From assembly GCA_937141935.1 (NCBI GenBank), contig CAKZQS010000004.1, forward strand, positions 186,001 to 250,000: 64,000 bases of DNA. The letters are read 5' to 3'. The position numbers and the translations under genes are program-made. The DNA comes from an uncultured Ectothiorhodospiraceae bacterium. Lineage in GTDB: Bacteria; Pseudomonadota; Gammaproteobacteria; Nevskiales; Oceanococcaceae. Below, in pieces: positions 16,315 through 24,871 of the stretch; position 1 is the stretch's first letter, and each line of letters starts with the position of its first letter. The notes beneath the pieces were generated by a model that was not told the origin of the DNA, ran no database searches, and saw nothing but the letters and a program-made list of their open reading frames with translations.

Positions 16315-17483
16315 TAGACCGTTACGCCGACGCGGCGGTCGGTCAGCACGCGGGCCAGGCCGATCATGGCCGGCGACAGCAGCAGCGACAGCGCGATGAT
16401 CAGCACCGTCAGCTTGTAGGTGAACTCGCCAATCGCACCCGTGGCCAGGCCCGCCGCGACCAGCACGAAGGAGAATTCGCCGATCTGGGCAAGCATCGCG
16501 CCGGCGATGACGCTGTGCCGCCAGGGCTCGCCCAGTGCGCGGAAGGTCGCCGCGTTCACCGCCCAGTTCAGGAACAGCACCAGCAGCAGCAGGCCGATGA
16601 CCAACGCGCGGTTCTCGGCCACGAAGCCCAGGTCGACCAGCGTGCCGATGGACACGAAGAACAGCGCGACGAACAGCGTGCGAAAGGAGTCCAGCCGCTC
16701 GCCCACCCAGCGCGTCTCGCGCGCGGCACCGACCAGCATGCCGGCCAAAAAGGCGCCCATGGGCGCCGAGAGCTGCAGCCAGCCGGCCAGCGCGGCGAAG
16801 GACAGGAACAGCACCAGCGCGGCGAAGACCTGCATCTCGTGGTCCTGGTGCAGGCGGGCGCCCAGCGGCAGGCGGATGCGCTCGGCGCGCGTGATCCAGG
16901 CCAGAAACAGGCCGATCAGCACCAGCCCCAGCACCTGGCGCTGCAGGTCCGCCGCCTGGAGTTCGCCATCGCCCAGCAGCGAGATCGTGATCAGCATGCC
17001 GATCAGAGCGAGGTCCTGGGCCAGCAGCACGCCGATGACGTCCCGGCCGATGCGGCTGTCGGTCTCGCCGCGATCCTCAAGGTAGCTGAGCACGACGGCC
17101 GTGCTGGACAGGCTGATGACAAAGCCCAGCAGCACCACGCGCGGCAGCGGCCACTCGAGCAGCGCGCCGACCACGCCCACCAGCGCCAGCGACAGCGAGA
17201 TCTGCGCCAGCGTCAGCAATATCGTGCGCCGCCAGCGCGCAATCAGCTTGCGCGGGTGGATCTTTTGCCCCACGAAGAACAGGAGCAGCATTACGCCGAT
17301 GTCGCCCAGGCGGCTGAACAGCTCGGCGTTGCCGATCAGGTCCAGCCCATGCGGGCCGCAGGCCATGCCCACCAGCAGGTAGGCGACGACATGCGGCTGA
17401 CCGAAATAGCGCAGTATGCTGCCCATGACCAGCAGCAAGGCGCTGGCTATCAACAATTGCAGCAACATCGGGTCCGCATGCAT
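16314..17483 (-). CDS. CPA2-type cation:proton antiporter (KefB/NhaS-like)
   Basis: 389 residues from ATG 17483; a second Met six codons in (17468) is the alternative. The protein is almost entirely membrane helices. It carries family signatures: LVGMACGPHGLDL near the N-terminus, LFFVGQKIHPRKL, the SLSSTAVVLSYLEDRG region, and LAQIGEFSFVL near the C-terminus. It ends without the TrkA-N/RCK regulatory domain of KefB/KefC. It would exchange K+ or Na+ for H+; which one cannot be told. The minus-strand ATG shares the palindrome ATGCAT with the divergent GDPD start, and priA follows with a one-base overlap. Confidence 0.9.
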   Translation of the reverse strand: MHADPMLLQLLIASALLLVMGSILRYFGQPHVVAYLLVGMACGPHGLDLIGNAELFSRLGDIGVMLLLFFVGQKIHPRKLIARWRRTILLTLAQISLSLALVGVVGALLEWPLPRVVLLGFVISLSSTAVVLSYLEDRGETDSRIGRDVIGVLLAQDLALIGMLITISLLGDGELQAADLQRQVLGLVLIGLFLAWITRAERIRLPLGARLHQDHEMQVFAALVLFLSFAALAGWLQLSAPMGAFLAGMLVGAARETRWVGERLDSFRTLFVALFFVSIGTLVDLGFVAENRALVIGLLLLVLFLNWAVNAATFRALGEPWRHSVIAGAMLAQIGEFSFVLVAAGLATGAIGEFTYKLTVLIIALSLLLSPAMIGLARVLTDRRVGVTV

Positions 17484-18296
17484 AGCCGCGATGATCGCAC
17501 ATGGGCTCCCCGGGTCATCGCGCACCGCGGCGATAGTGCCCACGCCCCCGAGAACACCGCCCCGGCCTTCGACCGCGCGCTGGAGGTGGGCGCCGACGGC
17601 ATCGAGCTGGACCTGCAGCTGTCGCGCGATGGCGTGGTGGTCATTTACCACGACCACAAGCTGGCCAAGCTGGGGCTGCGCAGCCGCCATATCCGCGATT
17701 ACGACTGGGCGCAGCTGGCGCTGCGCGACGCCGGCGTGTGGCGCGGCCCCGAGTTCGCCGAAACCCGCATCCTGACGCTGGCCCAGGTGCTCGAGGGCTG
17801 GGCGCCGCGCACCCGGCTGCTGCTGGAGATCAAGGCCTATGGCCGCAACCGCCAGGGCAGCCGCGACCTGCTGTTGGCGCGCAAGGCCGCGCAGATGCTG
17901 GCCGAGCTGCCGGCCACGGCGCTGGACAACATCCGCGTGCTGAGCTTTTCCGCCGCCGTGCTCGACACCGTGGCCGAAACGCTGCACGAGGCCGGCCTGC
18001 TGCCGCCGCGCCTGGTGCGCAACCTGGCCACGCCGGCCGAGCTGGAGCGCACCCGAGCCGCCCAGCTGGCCACCTACGCCGCCTGCTGCGTCAACATCGA
18101 CGCCTTCGTGCCCGAGCAGGTACGGCGCGTGCACCGCGCCGGGCTGCGGCTGTATGCCTACACCGTGGACAGCGAGGCGCAGATCCGCTGCGCCCATGCG
18201 CTGGGCTGCAGTGTGCTGATCTGCAACGACCCGGCCCTGGTGCGCGAGCGCGTACAGGCGCTGGCGCTGCCCGAAGCGGCGGTGCTTGCGGACTAG
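17478..18296 (+). CDS. Glycerophosphodiester phosphodiesterase (GDPD)
   Basis: 272 residues from ATG 17478, the last start before the catalytic core (PRVIAHRGDSAHAPENT). The GDPD active site is visible: HRG, the ELDLQLSRDG Glu/Asp pair and the IYHDH histidine, then LLLEIKAYG in the barrel. There is no signal peptide, so the enzyme should be cytoplasmic, releasing glycerol-3-phosphate from glycerophosphodiesters. No clear Shine-Dalgarno precedes the ATG. It converges on the sulfatase with only 18 bases between the two stops. Confidence 0.93.
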   Translation: MHSRDDRTWAPRVIAHRGDSAHAPENTAPAFDRALEVGADGIELDLQLSRDGVVVIYHDHKLAKLGLRSRHIRDYDWAQLALRDAGVWRGPEFAETRILTLAQVLEGWAPRTRLLLEIKAYGRNRQGSRDLLLARKAAQMLAELPATALDNIRVLSFSAAVLDTVAETLHEAGLLPPRLVRNLATPAELERTRAAQLATYAACCVNIDAFVPEQVRRVHRAGLRLYAYTVDSEAQIRCAHALGCSVLICNDPALVRERVQALALPEAAVLAD

Positions 18297-18314
18297 CGCG
18301 GTTGCCGGCGCCGC

Positions 18315-19757
18315 CTAGGGAAAGCCGGCGGCCGTGTACAAGTGCGCTTCCATCTCGCTGATGCCGGATGCCGGCAGCCCCCCGGGGCGCAGGGATTGCG
18401 CCCAGTGCCGCACGCCGTCGGTCAGGTCCGCGGCGACATCGGGGACTTGCGCGCTGCGATCCTGCTGCGGCTGCTCCGGCGCGCCGGCGGCGAAGAGGTA
18501 GCGGCGGCCGTCGCCCAGCCACAGCAGCGTCCAGTCCGCGTCGCGCACAGCCGCCTGATTCATCCAGCGCCAGTACAGGCGGCGCTCGGGCGGGTTGGAT
18601 TCGCCCCGCAGCCAGGGCCGCAGGTCGCGCCCGTCGCCGAGCGGATCCCGCGATAGGCCGGCGGCCCCGAGAATGGTGGGGGCGATATCCAGGCTGCTGA
18701 CCGGGTGCGCTTCCACGCGGCCCGCGGGCAGCGCGCCGGGCCAGGCGATGATGAAGGGAACGCGTAGCCCGCCTTCGGTGAGCATGCCCTTCTCGCCAAT
18801 CAGCGGGCCGTTGGAGGAGCCATTGCGAACGGTCTCCAGCTCGGGCGCGCCGTTGTCGCTGGCGAAAATAATCAGCGTCCGGCGCGTCAGCTCATGGCGC
18901 GCCAGGGCCTCGCGGAGCGTCCCCAGGCCACGGTCCATCGCGTGGATCATCGCGAGCGCATCGCGCCGGACGGCGTCCGGCTCGCCGGCAAACACCGCCC
19001 GATCCTCGGCGGTGGCCTCCAGCGGCACGTGCGGCGCGAAATAGGGAACATAAAGGAAGAAGGGCGCATCCGCGTGCCGCGCGATGAACTCTTCCGCCCA
19101 GCGCGTCGTCAACGCGATGCGATCGCCGGGAAAGGCCGTCTGGTGCTCGCCCTGGGGCAGCGCATGACCCTCGGGGCTGTGCGAGGCGTGCCAGTGCTCG
19201 CGGTAGCCCTCAAAGTGTTCGTCGAAGCCCTGCGCACGTGCGCGGAAGGGCGCCGGGCGGGCATCGGCGGGCAAATTCTGGCGGTTGTTCTGGTCCAGGC
19301 CCAGATGCCATTTGCCGGCCATGCCAGTGCGGTAGCCGGCCTCTTGCAGCCGCTCGGCGATGGTCACGGCTTTGGGGCGCAGGGGGCCATCACTGTTCGT
19401 TTCAAAGCCGAAGCGGCCCTGATACTGCCCGGTGAGCATCCCGGCACGCGAGGGGCTGCACTGGGGCGCGCTGACATAGGCGCGCTGGAAATAGGTGCCG
19501 GCGGCGGCGAGGGCATCGGCCTGCGGCGTATGCACCGCCGAATCGAGTCCGGCGACGCCGACATCGGCAAAGCCCTGGTCGTCGGTATAAATCAGGACGA
19601 TGTTGGGACGGCCGTCGTTGCCCTGCGCGGGCTCGTCGGGTGTCGGCGTTACGGCCGCCGGCGGGGTGGCGGCTGAAGTCGGCGCGTCGCCGCCGGTGGG
19701 GCCCGCGCCACAGCCCAGCGTCAGCAAAGCCGCCAGCAGTGACGCGTGCCCTTTCAC
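18315..19757 (-). CDS. Type I sulfatase (arylsulfatase family)
   Basis: 480 residues from a GTG at 19757; no good ribosome site is seen. A short N-terminal signal with a Cys (LLTLGCGAG) suggests a lipoprotein, although the lipobox is weak. A Thr/Pro/Ala linker leads to the sulfatase fold: metal-binding NIVLIYTDDQG (Asp59-Asp60) and the formylglycine site CSPSR at Cys100. Further in are GMAGKWHLG and IFASDNGAPE, as in the family. It would hydrolyse an organic sulfate ester in the periplasm. No sulfatase-maturating enzyme gene is in the window. It lies just downstream of pntB on the same strand, with a GC palindrome (19765-19776) between. Confidence 0.92.
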   Translation of the reverse strand: MKGHASLLAALLTLGCGAGPTGGDAPTSAATPPAAVTPTPDEPAQGNDGRPNIVLIYTDDQGFADVGVAGLDSAVHTPQADALAAAGTYFQRAYVSAPQCSPSRAGMLTGQYQGRFGFETNSDGPLRPKAVTIAERLQEAGYRTGMAGKWHLGLDQNNRQNLPADARPAPFRARAQGFDEHFEGYREHWHASHSPEGHALPQGEHQTAFPGDRIALTTRWAEEFIARHADAPFFLYVPYFAPHVPLEATAEDRAVFAGEPDAVRRDALAMIHAMDRGLGTLREALARHELTRRTLIIFASDNGAPELETVRNGSSNGPLIGEKGMLTEGGLRVPFIIAWPGALPAGRVEAHPVSSLDIAPTILGAAGLSRDPLGDGRDLRPWLRGESNPPERRLYWRWMNQAAVRDADWTLLWLGDGRRYLFAAGAPEQPQQDRSAQVPDVAADLTDGVRHWAQSLRPGGLPASGISEMEAHLYTAAGFP

Positions 19758-19783
19758 CGGGCGGCCCCGCGCGGGGCGCGGGC

Positions 19784-21202
19784 CTAGTGGCCGCCGCCCT
19801 CGAGTTCCTTCACCGCGGTCAGCATGTCGACCATCACCTTCTGGGCGTCGCCATAGACCATGTTGCAGTTGTCGGCATAGAACAGCTCGTTCTCCACGCC
19901 GGAATAGCCCTTGCCCTTGCCGCGCTTGACGACATAGACCTGGCGCGCCTTGTCCACGTTGAGGATGGGCATGCCGTAGATGGGGCTGGACTTGTTCGTG
20001 CGCGCCGCCGGGTTGACCGTGTCGTTGGCGCCCACCACCACCGCGACGTCCGCCTGCGCGAACTCCTCGTTGATGTCTTCCATGTCGTAGATGATGTCGT
20101 AGGGGACGCCCGCCTCGGCCAGCAGCACGTTCATGTGCCCGGGCATGCGCCCGGCGACCGGGTGGATGGCGAACTTGACGTCGACATCGTTGGCCTGCAG
20201 CAGCTTCACGAACTCGAACAGCTTGTGCTGGGCCTGCGCCACCGCCAGGCCGTAGCCCGGGGCGATGATGACCTTGCTGGCGTAGCGCATCTGGATCGCC
20301 GCGTCGGAGGCGTCGGCGGGCTTCATCGAGCCCTCGATCTCGCCTTCCTCTTCGGCCGCGGCGCCGAAGTTCGAGAACAGTACATTGCTGACGCTGCGGT
20401 TCATGGCCTTGGCCATCAGCAGGGTCAGCAGCGTGCCGGCCGAGCCGACCACCATGCCGGCGATCATCAGCGCCGGGTTCTGCAGCACATAGCCCTCAAA
20501 GCCCACCGCCAGGCCGGTGAAGGCGTTGTACAGCGAGATCACGACGGGCATGTCGGCGCCGCCGATCGGCATCGTCATCATCACGCCGTAGAACAGCGCC
20601 AGGATGAAGAACACGGCGATGAAGGCGTGGCTGACCTCGCCCCCCTGCACGATGGTGTAGCCGCCCATGGCCAGCAGCACCAGCAGCAGCGAGCCGTTGA
20701 CGGCCTGCAGGCCGCTGAAGCGCCAGGTGCCGTTGACGCGGCCGTCCAGCTTGGCCCAGGCGATCAGCGAGCCCGACAGGGCCATGGCGCCGATCAGGCC
20801 GCCGAGCACGGCCATCGTCAGCACGATGCTGCCGTGCGTCTTGTAGCCAAACAGCTCGATGGCGGCGATCGCCGCGGCGGCGCCGCCGCCCATGCCGTTG
20901 TACAGCGCCACCATCTGCGGCATGGCGGTCATTTCGACCTTCTTGCCGCTGCGCCACGCCCAGCCCAGGCCCAGGGCCAGCGCGATGGCCACCAGCACAA
21001 TGTTGGTCGTCAGGTGCGGCTTGGCCGATTCGTTGACGTCCAGCACATAGAGGAAGCTGGCCAGCACGGCCACGACCATGCCCCAGCCGGCCCAGACGAT
21101 GCCCGAACGCGCGGTGACCGGGCTGGACATCCGCTTCAGGCCATAGATAAACAGGAAGGCGGCGGCGAAGTACGCCGTCTGGATGATGAAATCCGGTGTC
21201 AT
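19784..21202 (-). CDS. pntB: NAD(P) transhydrogenase subunit beta
   Basis: 472 residues, normal for PntB. The N-terminal part has about nine membrane helices (MTPDFIIQTAYFAAAFLFIY onward). The C-terminal domain III binds NADP(H): IAPGYGLAVAQAQHK, HPVAGRMPGHMNVLLAEA, VVVGANDTVNPAA and GMPILNVDKA are all present. It is the third gene of the operon and follows subunit alpha-2 by 12 bases, with AAGGCGAGG in the gap. The complex uses the proton gradient to make NADPH from NADH. Confidence 0.97.
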   Translation of the reverse strand: MTPDFIIQTAYFAAAFLFIYGLKRMSSPVTARSGIVWAGWGMVVAVLASFLYVLDVNESAKPHLTTNIVLVAIALALGLGWAWRSGKKVEMTAMPQMVALYNGMGGGAAAAIAAIELFGYKTHGSIVLTMAVLGGLIGAMALSGSLIAWAKLDGRVNGTWRFSGLQAVNGSLLLVLLAMGGYTIVQGGEVSHAFIAVFFILALFYGVMMTMPIGGADMPVVISLYNAFTGLAVGFEGYVLQNPALMIAGMVVGSAGTLLTLLMAKAMNRSVSNVLFSNFGAAAEEEGEIEGSMKPADASDAAIQMRYASKVIIAPGYGLAVAQAQHKLFEFVKLLQANDVDVKFAIHPVAGRMPGHMNVLLAEAGVPYDIIYDMEDINEEFAQADVAVVVGANDTVNPAARTNKSSPIYGMPILNVDKARQVYVVKRGKGKGYSGVENELFYADNCNMVYGDAQKVMVDMLTAVKELEGGGH

Positions 21203-21214
21203 GAGGGCCTCGCC

Positions 21215-21502
21215 TTATTTCTTGTCGCTGGACTTGAACATTTCCAGCATCCGTTCGGTCACGACATAGCCGCCGGCGGCGTTGCCGGCGCCCAGCAGCA
21301 CGCCAAAGAAGCCGATGGCCTGCTCCAGCGGCGTCGCCGCGTTGATCAGCGCCCAGGTGGCACCGACCACGACGATGCCGTGCACGAAGTTGGAGCCCGA
21401 CATCAGCGGCGTGTGCAGGATGGACGGCACGCGGCCGATGATCTCGTAGCCGGTGAAGGCCGCGAGCATGAAGATGTAGAGGGCGACGAATCCGGTCAGC
21501 AT
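21215..21502 (-). CDS. pntAB: NAD(P) transhydrogenase subunit alpha part 2 (membrane domain)
   Basis: 95 residues with three to four membrane helices (GFVALYIFMLAAFTGYEII, SGSNFVHGIVVVGATWA, and onward), ending MLEMFKSSDKK. This corresponds to the membrane portion fused to PntA in E. coli and encoded separately in many bacteria. AGGAG sits 7 to 8 bases before the ATG. Only two bases separate it from the pntA1 stop. Confidence 0.95.
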   Translation of the reverse strand: MLTGFVALYIFMLAAFTGYEIIGRVPSILHTPLMSGSNFVHGIVVVGATWALINAATPLEQAIGFFGVLLGAGNAAGGYVVTERMLEMFKSSDKK

Positions 21503-21504
21503 GA

Positions 21505-22635
21505 TCAGTCTCCTTGGCCCAGGGCCTTCTTGGTGGCCTCATGGCGAATCTCGCCGGCATGCGTCAGGCAGGCGCCGGCGACGATGTCGTCGTCAAAGTT
21601 CAGATCCAGCTCGCCTTCCTTGACGATCAGTTCCAGGAAGTTCAGCAGGTTCTTGGCATAGAGCTCGGAGGCGTGCTCGGCCAGGCGGCTGGGCACGTTC
21701 AGCGGCGTCACGATCAGCACGCCGTGCGTATCGACCTCCTCACCGGGTTGCGACAGCGGGGTGTTGCCACCGCCGTCGCCGGCCAGGTCGATGATGACCG
21801 CGCCGGGCTTCATGCCGGAGATCTGCTCCTCGCTGACGATCTTCGGCGAGGGGCGGCCGGGGATGGCGGCCGTGGTGATCACGATGTCGGCCGACTGGAT
21901 GTGCTTGGTCAGCACCTGCTGGGCCTGCGCCTTCTCCTCGTCGGTCAGTTCGCGGGCGTAGCCGCCTTCGCCTTCGGCCTTGACGCCGGTGTCGACGAAC
22001 TTGGCGCCCAGCGACTCGACCTGCTCCTTCACCGCGCTGCGCACGTCGTAGCCTTCGACGATGGCGCCGAGCCGACGCGCCGTGGCGATGGCCTGCAGGC
22101 CGGCCACGCCGGCGCCCATCACCAGCACCTTGGCCGGGCGGATCGAGCCGACGGCGAAGGTCACCATCGGCAGCAGCCGCGACAGCTTGGTCGCGCCCAG
22201 CAGGGCGCCGTAGTAACCCGCCAGGGCCGCCTGGCTGGACAGCGCGTCCATCGCCTGCGCGCGGGTGGTGCGCGGCACCAGCTCCATCGCAAAGCAAGTG
22301 ATCTTGCGGGCCTTCAGGGCCTCGACGATCTCGGGCTGGCGCGTCGGGTAGACAAAGGAGAACAGCACGCAGCCCTCGGGCAGCGCCTGCACCTCCTCGG
22401 GGCTGCTGATCGCGACCCGCAGCACGATCTGGGCGCCGTCGACGGTGGCCGCGGCGTCGGCCGCCAGCTCCACCTCCTGATACAACGTGTCGTCGATGCG
22501 GCTGGGGTTGCCGGCGCCTTGCTGGACCCGCAGGGCGGTGCCGAGCTTGGCGACGCGGGGCACCACGGCCGGAACCATGGCCACACGTTTCTCATGCGCG
22601 CCGGTCTCGGCCGGCACTGCGATCTTCACAGTCAT
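21505..22635 (-). CDS. pntAA: NAD(P) transhydrogenase subunit alpha part 1 (NAD-binding domain)
   Basis: 376 residues, beginning MTVKIAVPAETGAHEKRVAM as in the AlaDH/PNT family. The Rossmann glycine motif GAGVAGLQAIATARRLGA and the RQD-loop region lie in the middle. It binds NAD(H) on the cytoplasmic side and works with the two membrane subunits that follow. GGGAG lies 8 bases before the ATG. It is transcribed divergently from the exonuclease gene at 22705. Confidence 0.96.
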   Translation of the reverse strand: MTVKIAVPAETGAHEKRVAMVPAVVPRVAKLGTALRVQQGAGNPSRIDDTLYQEVELAADAAATVDGAQIVLRVAISSPEEVQALPEGCVLFSFVYPTRQPEIVEALKARKITCFAMELVPRTTRAQAMDALSSQAALAGYYGALLGATKLSRLLPMVTFAVGSIRPAKVLVMGAGVAGLQAIATARRLGAIVEGYDVRSAVKEQVESLGAKFVDTGVKAEGEGGYARELTDEEKAQAQQVLTKHIQSADIVITTAAIPGRPSPKIVSEEQISGMKPGAVIIDLAGDGGGNTPLSQPGEEVDTHGVLIVTPLNVPSRLAEHASELYAKNLLNFLELIVKEGELDLNFDDDIVAGACLTHAGEIRHEATKKALGQGD

Positions 22636-22677
22636 GGATGTACTCCCGTCGGGGTGTCGCGGCGGCTGTGTAAGCTG

Positions 22678-22683
22678 CTTATA
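22678..22683 (-). promoter_or_regulatory. pntAA: Candidate -10 element for the pnt operon
   Basis: On the minus strand TATAAG (5 of 6 to consensus) lies 42 bases before the pntA1 ATG. No convincing -35 is seen. The 69-base region is shared with the divergent exonuclease gene, for which TAAGCT at 22671 is a possible weak -10. Confidence 0.35.
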
Positions 22684-22704
22684 CGGGCCCTCGCGACCAA
22701 CCCT

Positions 22705-23628
22705 ATGAACGAATCCTCAGCGCCATCAGCGCCATCGAACTCGGCCGGAGTCTACCTGATCGATGCCGCCGTCTACGTCTTTCGCGCCTGGCATTCATTG
22801 CCAGAATCTATCGTGGACGGGTCGGGGGTAGCCATTAACGCCCTCTACGGCTTCGCCGGATTTCTCGGCGACCTGCAGCGCCGGGTGGGGCCGCAGGGCC
22901 GCGTCGCGGTGGCCTTCGACGAAAGCCTGACTACCAGCTTTCGCAACCGCATCTATGCCGACTACAAGGCCAACCGGCCGCCGGCGCCGGCGGACCTGAA
23001 GCGGCAGTTCCTCGCCTGCCAGGCGCTGTGCACGGCGCTGGGGCTGGCCTGGCATGCCGACGCCGAATACGAGGCCGACGACATCATCGGCACCTGGGCC
23101 GCGCGTGAGGCGGCGCAGGGGCGGGCGGTTGTCATTGTCAGCCGCGACAAGGATCTGGCCCAGCTGCTCGGCCCGCAGGATGTGTGGTGGGACTTTGCCG
23201 CCGACCGCCGGCTGGACCCGGCGGGGGTCGAGGACAAGCTCGGCGTGCCGCCGGCGCAGGTGGCCGAACTGCTGGCCCTGACCGGCGATGCCGTGGACAA
23301 CATCCCCGGGGTGCGTGGCGTGGGCCCCAAGGCGGCGCAGGCACTGCTGGCGCGCTACGCGACGCTGGAAGAGATCTACGCCGACCTCGACGGCGTGGCC
23401 GCGCTGCCGCTACGCGGGGCGCGCGGCCTGGCGCAGAAACTGGAGGCCGGCCGCGAGCTGGCCTTCCTGTCGCGCGAACTCGCCCGCATTCCCACCGATT
23501 GCCCGCGGGTGCCCGCGTTGCCGGCCGAGCCGCCGCGGGCCCGCGCCGATGCGGAGGACACCCTGCAGGCGCTGGGCCTGGGCGGACGGGTGCGCGGCCG
23601 CCTGCAGGGCTTCTTCGCCCCCGACTAG
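22705..23628 (+). CDS. Stand-alone 5'-3' exonuclease (PolA N-terminal domain-like, ExoIX type)
   Basis: 307 residues from ATG 22705 (MNESSAPSAP). The much longer open frame upstream is antisense to pntA1 and was rejected. The protein has the FEN/5'-3' exonuclease fold: VYLIDAAVYVFRAWHSLP with the first metal Asp, AFDESLTTSFRNRIYADYKANR, the acidic cluster YEADDIIGTWA and SRDKDLAQLL, and the helix-three-turn-helix GDAVDNIPGVRGVGPKAA. No polymerase domain follows. It may act as a flap or RNA-primer nuclease alongside PolA. Confidence 0.9.
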   Translation: MNESSAPSAPSNSAGVYLIDAAVYVFRAWHSLPESIVDGSGVAINALYGFAGFLGDLQRRVGPQGRVAVAFDESLTTSFRNRIYADYKANRPPAPADLKRQFLACQALCTALGLAWHADAEYEADDIIGTWAAREAAQGRAVVIVSRDKDLAQLLGPQDVWWDFAADRRLDPAGVEDKLGVPPAQVAELLALTGDAVDNIPGVRGVGPKAAQALLARYATLEEIYADLDGVAALPLRGARGLAQKLEAGRELAFLSRELARIPTDCPRVPALPAEPPRARADAEDTLQALGLGGRVRGRLQGFFAPD

Positions 23629-23730
23629 GCGCGGATTCGGCCTGACGCGCCGGACTGGTGCGCGGCGCACCAGCTTGGGGCGCCGCGCTGGATGTTGGCC
23701 CGAGGCGCGGCCAGACGCTGAGCGAGAGGC

Positions 23731-24663
23731 TTAGGAGGCCTCGCTGCAGAAGCGCTCAAAGCGGCTGCGCGGCACCGTCGTGGTGGCGCCGTTGAGCTGC
23801 ACCGTGACGCTGCCGTCGTCGTTGGCCGTCACGATCGCGCTCTGGGCGTTGTCGTTGCTGATTTCGACCCGGCCCGAGCGCACCCGGCCCGCGTTGTCGA
23901 TGCGGACCTGATCCAGCGTGGTCACGCTGATCATGCCGCTGTTGCATTCGAGGTCATCGCCGGCCAGCGCCAGGCCGAAGCGGCCATCGACGTCGTATAG
24001 GCCGCCACCGTTGCCGTCGCTTTCAAAGCGGCGGCGGTAGGACTGGCTGACCGCGACCAGCTCGAAATCCTCGGCCTGGTCGTTGATGCGCAGCTCCAGT
24101 GAATGCGACACGGTGGCGCTTTCCTGAGTGGACGTAAGGCGCCAGTCGCCCAGGATGCGCAGTTCGCTGCTGCTGTCGGCCACGCGGAAGCTGGCGCTGT
24201 TCTGGCCGTAGTCGATTTGCGTCGTGCGGCAGCTGCCCTCACCGTCGAAGCTGCCCTGCAGGCACTCCAGCTCCAGCGCGCCATCGAGCAGCGTGCTCTC
24301 CTCGCGGCAGTTGTTGAAGTCGAAACGCCGGTAATCGTTGCTGCCGCGCGGGTTTTCGTCGGTAAAGCGGAAGCTGCCGGAGGTCTCGCAGTTGTCGCTG
24401 AGCTCGAGCTTGGTGGCGGCGCCGAAGCCAAAGCCGGTGAAGTCGGTGGCCTCGTCCAGCTCCAGAAACACGCCGATGTAGGCGGCCGCCTGGGCGGCCT
24501 CCTCGGCGGTGTCGAGCTTGGCCGGGGCGGTAGCATCGCCCAGCGACAGGCCGTCGTCGTCGGAGGAGCCACAGCCGCCCAAGAGCAGCATGGCGGGCAG
24601 CAGGGCCGGGAGCAATGTAGAGGCGAAGGCACGCAGGGTCATGGCCAAACTCGTAGGTTTCAC
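23731..24663 (-). CDS. Acidic lipoprotein of unknown function
   Basis: 310 residues from ATG 24663; Met8 (24642) is an alternative start. A signal peptide ends in the lipobox LLLGGC, followed by GSSDDDG, so it should be lipidated and, with Asp rather than at +2 (Gly-Ser-Ser first), possibly outer-membrane bound. The mature part is acidic, beta-rich and repetitive in style, with four or more cysteines (NNCREE, LECLQG, GSCRTT, LECNSG) that could form disulfides. I do not recognise a family. It is downstream of prpF on the same strand but separated by 194 bases with a REP-like element. Confidence 0.75.
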   Translation of the reverse strand: MKPTSLAMTLRAFASTLLPALLPAMLLLGGCGSSDDDGLSLGDATAPAKLDTAEEAAQAAAYIGVFLELDEATDFTGFGFGAATKLELSDNCETSGSFRFTDENPRGSNDYRRFDFNNCREESTLLDGALELECLQGSFDGEGSCRTTQIDYGQNSASFRVADSSSELRILGDWRLTSTQESATVSHSLELRINDQAEDFELVAVSQSYRRRFESDGNGGGLYDVDGRFGLALAGDDLECNSGMISVTTLDQVRIDNAGRVRSGRVEISNDNAQSAIVTANDDGSVTVQLNGATTTVPRSRFERFCSEAS

Positions 24664-24805
24664 GCGGGTGTGCGGCGCAGACTACGCCGCGGCCATGGCA
24701 CTGACAAGACGGCCCCGGCCCGCCCGCGCGTCAGTGCCTGCCGCCGGCCGCTGTCGGCCGAGTCGCCGGCATCCGGCGCGTGCGGGGTGCGCCGCGCTCG
24801 CCCTG

Positions 24806-24837
24806 CGCTGACAAGTCCTGGACGGGCTTGTTCGGCG
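24806..24837. repeat. REP-like imperfect inverted repeat, copy 2
   Basis: 32 bases reading CGCTGACAAGTCC, 5 bases, then GGGCTTG-T-TCGGCG. It is 28 of 32 identical to copy 1 at 4811-4842, and two of the four changes keep pairing through G-U. It lies between the prpF stop and the lipoprotein start. On the plus strand it is followed by TTTT. Confidence 0.6.
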
Positions 24838-24841
24838 TTTT

Positions 24842-24871
24842 CCTAAAAGGCGTCGCCCTAAAAGGCGTTGC
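24842..24871. repeat. 15-bp tandem duplication spanning the prpF stop
   Basis: CCTAAAAGGCGTCGC (24842-24856) and CCTAAAAGGCGTTGC (24857-24871) match at 14 of 15 bases. Read on the minus strand the prpF end is Gly-Asn-Ala-Phe-stop followed in frame by Gly-Asp-Ala-Phe-stop, so the last codons and the stop were duplicated. Confidence 0.8.

Noticed and set aside
19765..19776. GC palindrome CCCCGCGCGGGG between pntB and the sulfatase gene as a terminator
   Set aside because: No loop to speak of and no T-run; likely composition.
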